Source of the DNA: Betaproteobacteria bacterium
Lineage (GTDB): Bacteria; Pseudomonadota; Gammaproteobacteria; Burkholderiales; SG8-41
Direction: 5' to 3'
NCBI GenBank assembly: GCA_020028375.1
Contig: JAHZNX010000067.1
Coordinates: forward strand, 1 to 9,265
Length of the DNA: 9,265 bases
Part shown: piece by piece, positions 6,214 through 9,265 of the stretch
Numbering within the stretch: the first letter of the stretch is position 1
Layout: each line of letters opens with the position of its first letter
The notes under the pieces: model-generated
Databases searched by the model: none
The model's input: the letters and a program-made list of their open reading frames with translations, nothing else
Told to the model about the DNA's origin: nothing
Made by a program: the position numbers and the translations under genes

Positions 6214-7170
6214 CTAATGGACCGCGCTGTGCACGGAGTGCAGGACACGGGGCTCGAGCTCGCGCAGCCCCGTCGAGGTCGTTGTCATGCGTCGCGCGTT
6301 CCAATCGTGCTGCCCCTGCAGACGCGCGCCCGACATCTTCGCCGAGCCGGTGACGGCTTCCCCAGCGACCCTGCCGCTGAACTCATGCTTTACCGACGCG
6401 CCGTTCACTTCCGCAGTGAACGAGAAACGGATTGCGTCGCCGCGCAGGCGCGCGTTCTGCAGCTTGACCGCGCGGCCGCCGACCGCGGCCGAGCCCGTGA
6501 TCACCTGGTATCTTTGCTCCAGCTTCACCTCGTAGTCGAGCGGCTTGCCCGAAACCGGCAGCGCCCACCGCCACACCCCGGCAACGCGGGCGGGCACGAT
6601 CCAGAAATAGATTTCGCTCGCCCCGCCGGCGCCCCCGTACTTGTCCTTGGCGTCCATCTTGATATGGGTGTCCGGCTTCCAGTCGCCCATGTCGAAATCA
6701 TGCGAGACGAGGCGCGTGCCGGGCTTGAGCTCGAGCAATCTCGGCCGCAGCTCGATGTTGACCTGGGGCAGCAGGTACATGGTGATGACCGTGGCGTCGG
6801 TGAGGCTGGTCTCGAACAGGTCGCGCTGGTAGAAGGCGACCTTTTCGCTGACGCCCGCTCGCCGCGCGTTCACGGTGCTTTCCCGGATGCGCTCGGGATT
6901 GAGGTCCACGCCGAAGCCGCGCGTCCCGTATTTCCTCGCCGCGGTGACCACGATGCGGCCGTCCCCGGAGCCCAGGTCGATCAGATAGTCGTGCGGCCCG
7001 ACCTTGGCGATTTCCAGCATGCGCTCCACCACGTCCTGCGGCGTCGGAACGTACGGCACCCTGGGCTCGAGAGCGCGTGCCGGCGACAGCGAGAGCGCCG
7101 CCAGCGCTGCGACGTGAATTGCGAAGCGGGCGGCGGCCGGGACCTCGTGCCAGCGCGGTGGGAGCGGCAT
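6214..7170 (-). CDS. Exported class I SAM-methyltransferase-fold protein, copy A (318 aa), first in the array
   Basis: First gene after the divergent promoter. The signal peptide (1-33) ends A-R-A before L-E-P. Y-V-P-T-P-Q (40-45), DLGSGDGR (65-72), V-D-L-N with D89, Y-Q-R-D-L-F with D117, Y-L-L-P (132-135) and H157-D158-F...W164 are all present. A glycine-rich K-Y-G-G-A-G-G linker (177-183) leads to the C-terminal beta-rich domain (about 187-293), which begins W-I-V-P-A-R-V-A-G-x-W. The last 25 residues form a private tail. No cysteine occurs. The ATG at 7170 has only a weak Shine-Dalgarno; no other in-frame start would keep the whole signal peptide. Homologues of this class include FAM173-type lysine methyltransferases acting on membrane proteins, which is a family analogy only. 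Its stop abuts the start of copy B. Confidence 0.88.
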   Translation of the reverse strand: MPLPPRWHEVPAAARFAIHVAALAALSLSPARALEPRVPYVPTPQDVVERMLEIAKVGPHDYLIDLGSGDGRIVVTAARKYGTRGFGVDLNPERIRESTVNARRAGVSEKVAFYQRDLFETSLTDATVITMYLLPQVNIELRPRLLELKPGTRLVSHDFDMGDWKPDTHIKMDAKDKYGGAGGASEIYFWIVPARVAGVWRWALPVSGKPLDYEVKLEQRYQVITGSAAVGGRAVKLQNARLRGDAIRFSFTAEVNGASVKHEFSGRVAGEAVTGSAKMSGARLQGQHDWNARRMTTTSTGLRELEPRVLHSVHSAVH

Positions 7171-7227
7171 CTGTGGTTAAATTCCAATCTGATACCGGGA
7201 CCAGCCGGCGATTCCGGAAAGGCCCGG

Positions 7228-7233
7228 ATTATA
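7228..7233 (-). promoter_or_regulatory. Consensus -10 box for the array, possibly bidirectional
   Basis: A perfect TATAAT on the minus strand lies 58 nt upstream of copy A's ATG. The region 15-19 nt upstream of it has no good -35 match, so an activator may be needed. The same bases read TTATAC on the plus strand (7229-7234), which could serve as the -10 of the divergent gene with a leader of about 12 nt. A short dyad (TCCGG at 7213-7217, CCGGA at 7224-7228) adjoins it and could be an operator. Confidence 0.45.
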
Positions 7234-7252
7234 CCCGACTCAAGCGATCGAC

Positions 7253-8857
7253 ATGATTCTCTACGCCATCCTCTTTCTGTCCGGCGCGTCCGTGCTCGCG
7301 CTGGAGCTCCTCGCCTCGCGCATCATGACGCCTTATTTCGGCGTCAGCCTGTATATCTGGACAGGAATTCTCTCGATCACGCTGATCGCGCTCGCGCTCG
7401 GCTACTGGGCGGGGGGCCGCTTCGCCGCCGGCCGGCGCGCCACCGGCAACCTGGCCCGGCTTACGCTGCTCTTCGCGGTGATGCCGGCCGTCGCCTCCCT
7501 GGCCATCGCCGCGGCCTGTCTCGCCTATCCATGGTTTTTTCCAAAGCTCGCCAGCGCAGATCTCGTGCTGGGCGCGTTCGTGGCGTGCCTGATTCTGCTG
7601 TTCGTGCCGCTCTTCGCGGCCTCGGCGATGAACCCGCTGCTGGTGGCTATCCTCATGGCGCGCGGCCGCGGGCGTCCGGCCGATGCCGGCGCCGGCAACG
7701 TTTTCTTTGTCAGCACGCTCGGCTCGGTCGGGGGCGTGCTCGCCACCGGGTTCGGATTGATCCACTTCCTGAACAACTTTTCAGCGACGCTGGCGGTGGC
7801 TTTATTGCTGGCGTTGCTCCCGCTCGCCGTCGCGGCGCGACCGCCCGCGCCGCAAGCCGTACGCCTCCGGCTGGGAATCGCCGGCGCCGTGGCGACGCTC
7901 GTCGCGGGGCTGATGCTGTGGCAGGCCGACGCCTACACCGGGCGCATGTGGCCCGCGGTCTACGGCGGCAAGATCTGGCGGGTCGAGGCGAGCTTCCGCT
8001 CCTTGTTCGGGACGGTGAAAATCCTACGCAGCGACCCCGACGGCAGCGGCCTCTACTCCCGCATCTACTTCCAGGACGGGCTGGTGCAGAATACGGTCGC
8101 CTCCAACGGCCGCTCGCTCTCGTTCTACACCTACGCGCTGGAGGCCCTCGCCTATGCCTATCGCCCCCGTATCGGCTCGGCGCTGGTGCTGGGCCTCGGC
8201 GCGGGCATCGTGCCGATGCGGCTTGCCAGGAACGGGGTGGAGGTCGAAACGGTCGAGATCGACCCCGCCTCACTCGCGGCCGCCACCCGCTACTTCGGCT
8301 TCGACCCCGCGCGCGTTCTTGTGCATCTCGCCGATGCACGCACCCAGCTCAAGCGCTGCAGCCGAGGCTACGACCTGATCGTCGTGGATCTGTTCCACGG
8401 CGACGGCACTCCGGACTACCTCGTCACGCGCGATTTTTTCGCCGACCTGAGGCGCTGCCTTGCACCCGACGGCATCGCGGTCTTCAACACCTTTGCCGAC
8501 CTCGAGCACCCGGTCGCCTACGCGCACCTGCTCACCACCCTGCGCGAGGAGTTGCCGAATATGGTGCTCTACCGGCCGGACTGGCCGGGACTGGCGCACA
8601 TCAACAGCTTTATTGTCGCCGGCACGCGCCCGCTGGCCGCGCCGCAGCAGATCCTGCTCGATTACGTGCCCTTGCAGCACACCGCGGCGCTCGACGCCAT
8701 GCTCGAGCGGCCGCTGACGCTCGACCTCGGGCTGCTGCAAAACGGCGAGATCGTGACCGACGCCCGCAACCGGGCGCTGCTCGACATCGCGGAGAGCCAG
8801 ATCGTCTACCGGCGCGCGGTGGTGCAGTCGCTTCCCGCGGCGTTCCTGGTCAACTGA
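7253..8857 (+). CDS. Membrane-anchored spermidine-synthase-like protein, 534 aa
   Basis: The first 225 residues hold about seven hydrophobic spans (near 1-20, 32-55, 70-92, 104-136, 150-170, 176-195, 206-223), including L-A-L-E-L-L-A-S-R and a Y-F-G-V-S-L-Y-I-W motif typical of the fused transporter-like/spermidine synthase family. The soluble half begins with a beta-strand tetramer-like region and D-G-L-V-Q (275-279). A Rossmann core follows: G-L-G-A-G (314-318), V-E-I-D (334-337), D-A (361-362) and V-D-L-F-H-G-D-G (378-385). Classical SpeE has G-G-G-D-G and D-[SA]-[ST]-D-P at these places; both are missing, so use of putrescine and decarboxylated SAM is doubtful. The nucleotide-binding acid E335 is kept. 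Start ATG has no clear Shine-Dalgarno, but it is needed for the first membrane span. The gene is divergent from the methyltransferase array and shares its short promoter region. Best call: membrane protein with an aminopropyltransferase-like, probably SAM-binding, domain. Confidence 0.82.
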   Translation: MILYAILFLSGASVLALELLASRIMTPYFGVSLYIWTGILSITLIALALGYWAGGRFAAGRRATGNLARLTLLFAVMPAVASLAIAAACLAYPWFFPKLASADLVLGAFVACLILLFVPLFAASAMNPLLVAILMARGRGRPADAGAGNVFFVSTLGSVGGVLATGFGLIHFLNNFSATLAVALLLALLPLAVAARPPAPQAVRLRLGIAGAVATLVAGLMLWQADAYTGRMWPAVYGGKIWRVEASFRSLFGTVKILRSDPDGSGLYSRIYFQDGLVQNTVASNGRSLSFYTYALEALAYAYRPRIGSALVLGLGAGIVPMRLARNGVEVETVEIDPASLAAATRYFGFDPARVLVHLADARTQLKRCSRGYDLIVVDLFHGDGTPDYLVTRDFFADLRRCLAPDGIAVFNTFADLEHPVAYAHLLTTLREELPNMVLYRPDWPGLAHINSFIVAGTRPLAAPQQILLDYVPLQHTAALDAMLERPLTLDLGLLQNGEIVTDARNRALLDIAESQIVYRRAVVQSLPAAFLVN

Positions 8858-8870
8858 CCAGACCGTATTC

Positions 8871-8893
8871 AGTCCCCTGCCGGGGGCTTCTTC
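8871..8893 (+). terminator. Probable weak terminator after the spermidine-synthase-like gene
   Basis: A 7-bp stem (AGTCCCC at 8871-8877, GGGGGCT at 8882-8888, with one T-G wobble and a TGCC loop) starts 13 nt after the stop codon. It is followed by TCTTC, a short pyrimidine tail with few T residues. Position supports termination; the weak T tract limits confidence. Confidence 0.45.
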
Positions 8894-9151
8894 GGCTCCA
8901 GCGCGGAGTTAGCCAGCCGCGACCCACGCACCCAGCGTCACGACCGGTCCACCAGCACCCGAATCTCCCCCACAGACTCAAAACCCCAACCGACGCAGAA
9001 TCGGCTCCGAGCCCGGCCGCCCCTGAACCACCGCCCACTCAAGACCACGCGCCGAACCATCAGCACACCGCGCAGCCCCAGCGCCCGAAACGCACCCTGC
9101 CCAGGCGGCTCCGGCAGCGTCGCACCCCCATCCAACACCACCCCACATCGA
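8894..9151. other. Gap without a convincing gene; C-over-G skewed sequence
   Basis: About 260 bp between the terminator-like hairpin and the end of the FAD-oxidase gene. The plus strand is very rich in C and A and poor in T, giving a G+T-rich minus strand unlike the coding neighbours. A minus-strand frame from an ATG at 9192 to a stop at 8938 gives 84 residues rich in G, V and R, with no motif I recognise, no Shine-Dalgarno, and overlap with the oxidase tail. It could be a decayed gene end or noncoding spacer. No tRNA, CRISPR or clear inverted repeat was seen. Confidence 0.4.
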
Positions 9152-9265
9152 TCAAACGTCGCCCGCGCCATCGGAACCACCCACACCATCACTCAACCCC
9201 GGGCGGATGTTCTGGTTGTGGTGGAAGACGTTGTCGGGGTCGTACGTGGTCTTCACGTCCACCAG
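9152..9265 (-). CDS. FAD-linked oxidase, BBE-type C-terminus (N-terminus outside window)
   Basis: The last 37 codons of a gene entering from the right edge on the minus strand. They read L-V-D-V-K, then T-Y-D-P-D-N-V-F-H-H-N-Q-N-I-R-P-G and a Gly/Asp-rich tail to a TGA at 9154-9152. The K-x-x-Y-D-P-x-N-x-F-x-x-N-Q-N-I block is the hallmark end of berberine-bridge-enzyme-like FAD oxidoreductases (BBE domain), which oxidise sugars, alkaloids or other alcohols using bicovalently or singly bound FAD. The flavin-binding PCMH domain would lie outside. The final 15 residues extend past the usual family end into the skewed region. Substrate cannot be inferred. Confidence 0.8.
   Translation of the reverse strand: MVDVKTTYDPDNVFHHNQNIRPGLSDGVGGSDGAGDV

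Noticed and set aside
1626..7170. DNA or PrmC-type amide methyltransferases
   Set aside because: No [DN]-P-P-[YFW] motif is present; the corresponding position is Y-L-x-P in all six copies.
7253..8857. Calling the divergent gene a true spermidine synthase (speE)
   Set aside because: The diamine-binding G-G-G-D-G and D-S-x-D-P motifs are absent, and half the protein is membrane-spanning.

Overview
This looks like a high-GC (roughly two-thirds G+C by eye) proteobacterial chromosome. Codon use, the many ATGA-type start/stop overlaps, and the mix of a BrnT-type toxin, LAT-type permease and membrane spermidine-synthase-like protein would fit a betaproteobacterium. That placement is inference, because no rRNA or other phylogenetic marker is present.

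Layout. Positions 1-151 (minus) hold the first 50 codons of a BrnT toxin, cut by the window edge, behind an AT-rich promoter-like stretch. From 7170 down to 259 (minus) runs one long gene train: six tandem paralogues of an exported class I SAM-methyltransferase-fold protein, then a 12-TM amino-acid permease of the APC superfamily. In order of transcription the paralogues are called copies A (6214-7170), B (5281-6213), C (4442-5284, TTG start), D (3541-4401), E (2636-3544) and F (1626-2552); the permease is 259-1629. The junctions divide the train into three tightly coupled blocks: A-B-C (TAG abutting GTG, then a TTGA overlap), D-E (ATGA overlap) and F-permease (ATGA overlap). The two looser junctions each hold a small repeat: a five-unit heptad with TGA every 7 nt between C and D, and a hairpin resembling a dispersed repeat between E and F.

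Divergent from the train, with only 82 bp between starts, is a 534-residue protein at 7253-8857 (plus). It has about seven membrane spans followed by a spermidine-synthase-like Rossmann domain that lacks the usual aminopropyltransferase signatures. A weak terminator-like hairpin follows. Positions 8894-9151 have no convincing gene and a strong C-over-G skew. Positions 9152-9265 (minus) encode the last 37 residues of an FAD-linked oxidase with a berberine-bridge (BBE) type C-terminus.

The main point of interest is the six-copy array. Every copy has a Sec-type signal peptide, a complete SAM-binding motif I, an invariant YLxP motif and HD[YF] motif, a shared C-terminal beta-rich domain of about 110 residues, and no cysteine in the mature chain. 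SAM is not known to exist free in the periplasm, so six exported SAM-fold proteins beside a coupled amino-acid permease and a membrane spermidine-synthase-like protein suggest either an envelope methylation system or extracytoplasmic binding proteins built on a methyltransferase fold. Function is not proven by the sequence.
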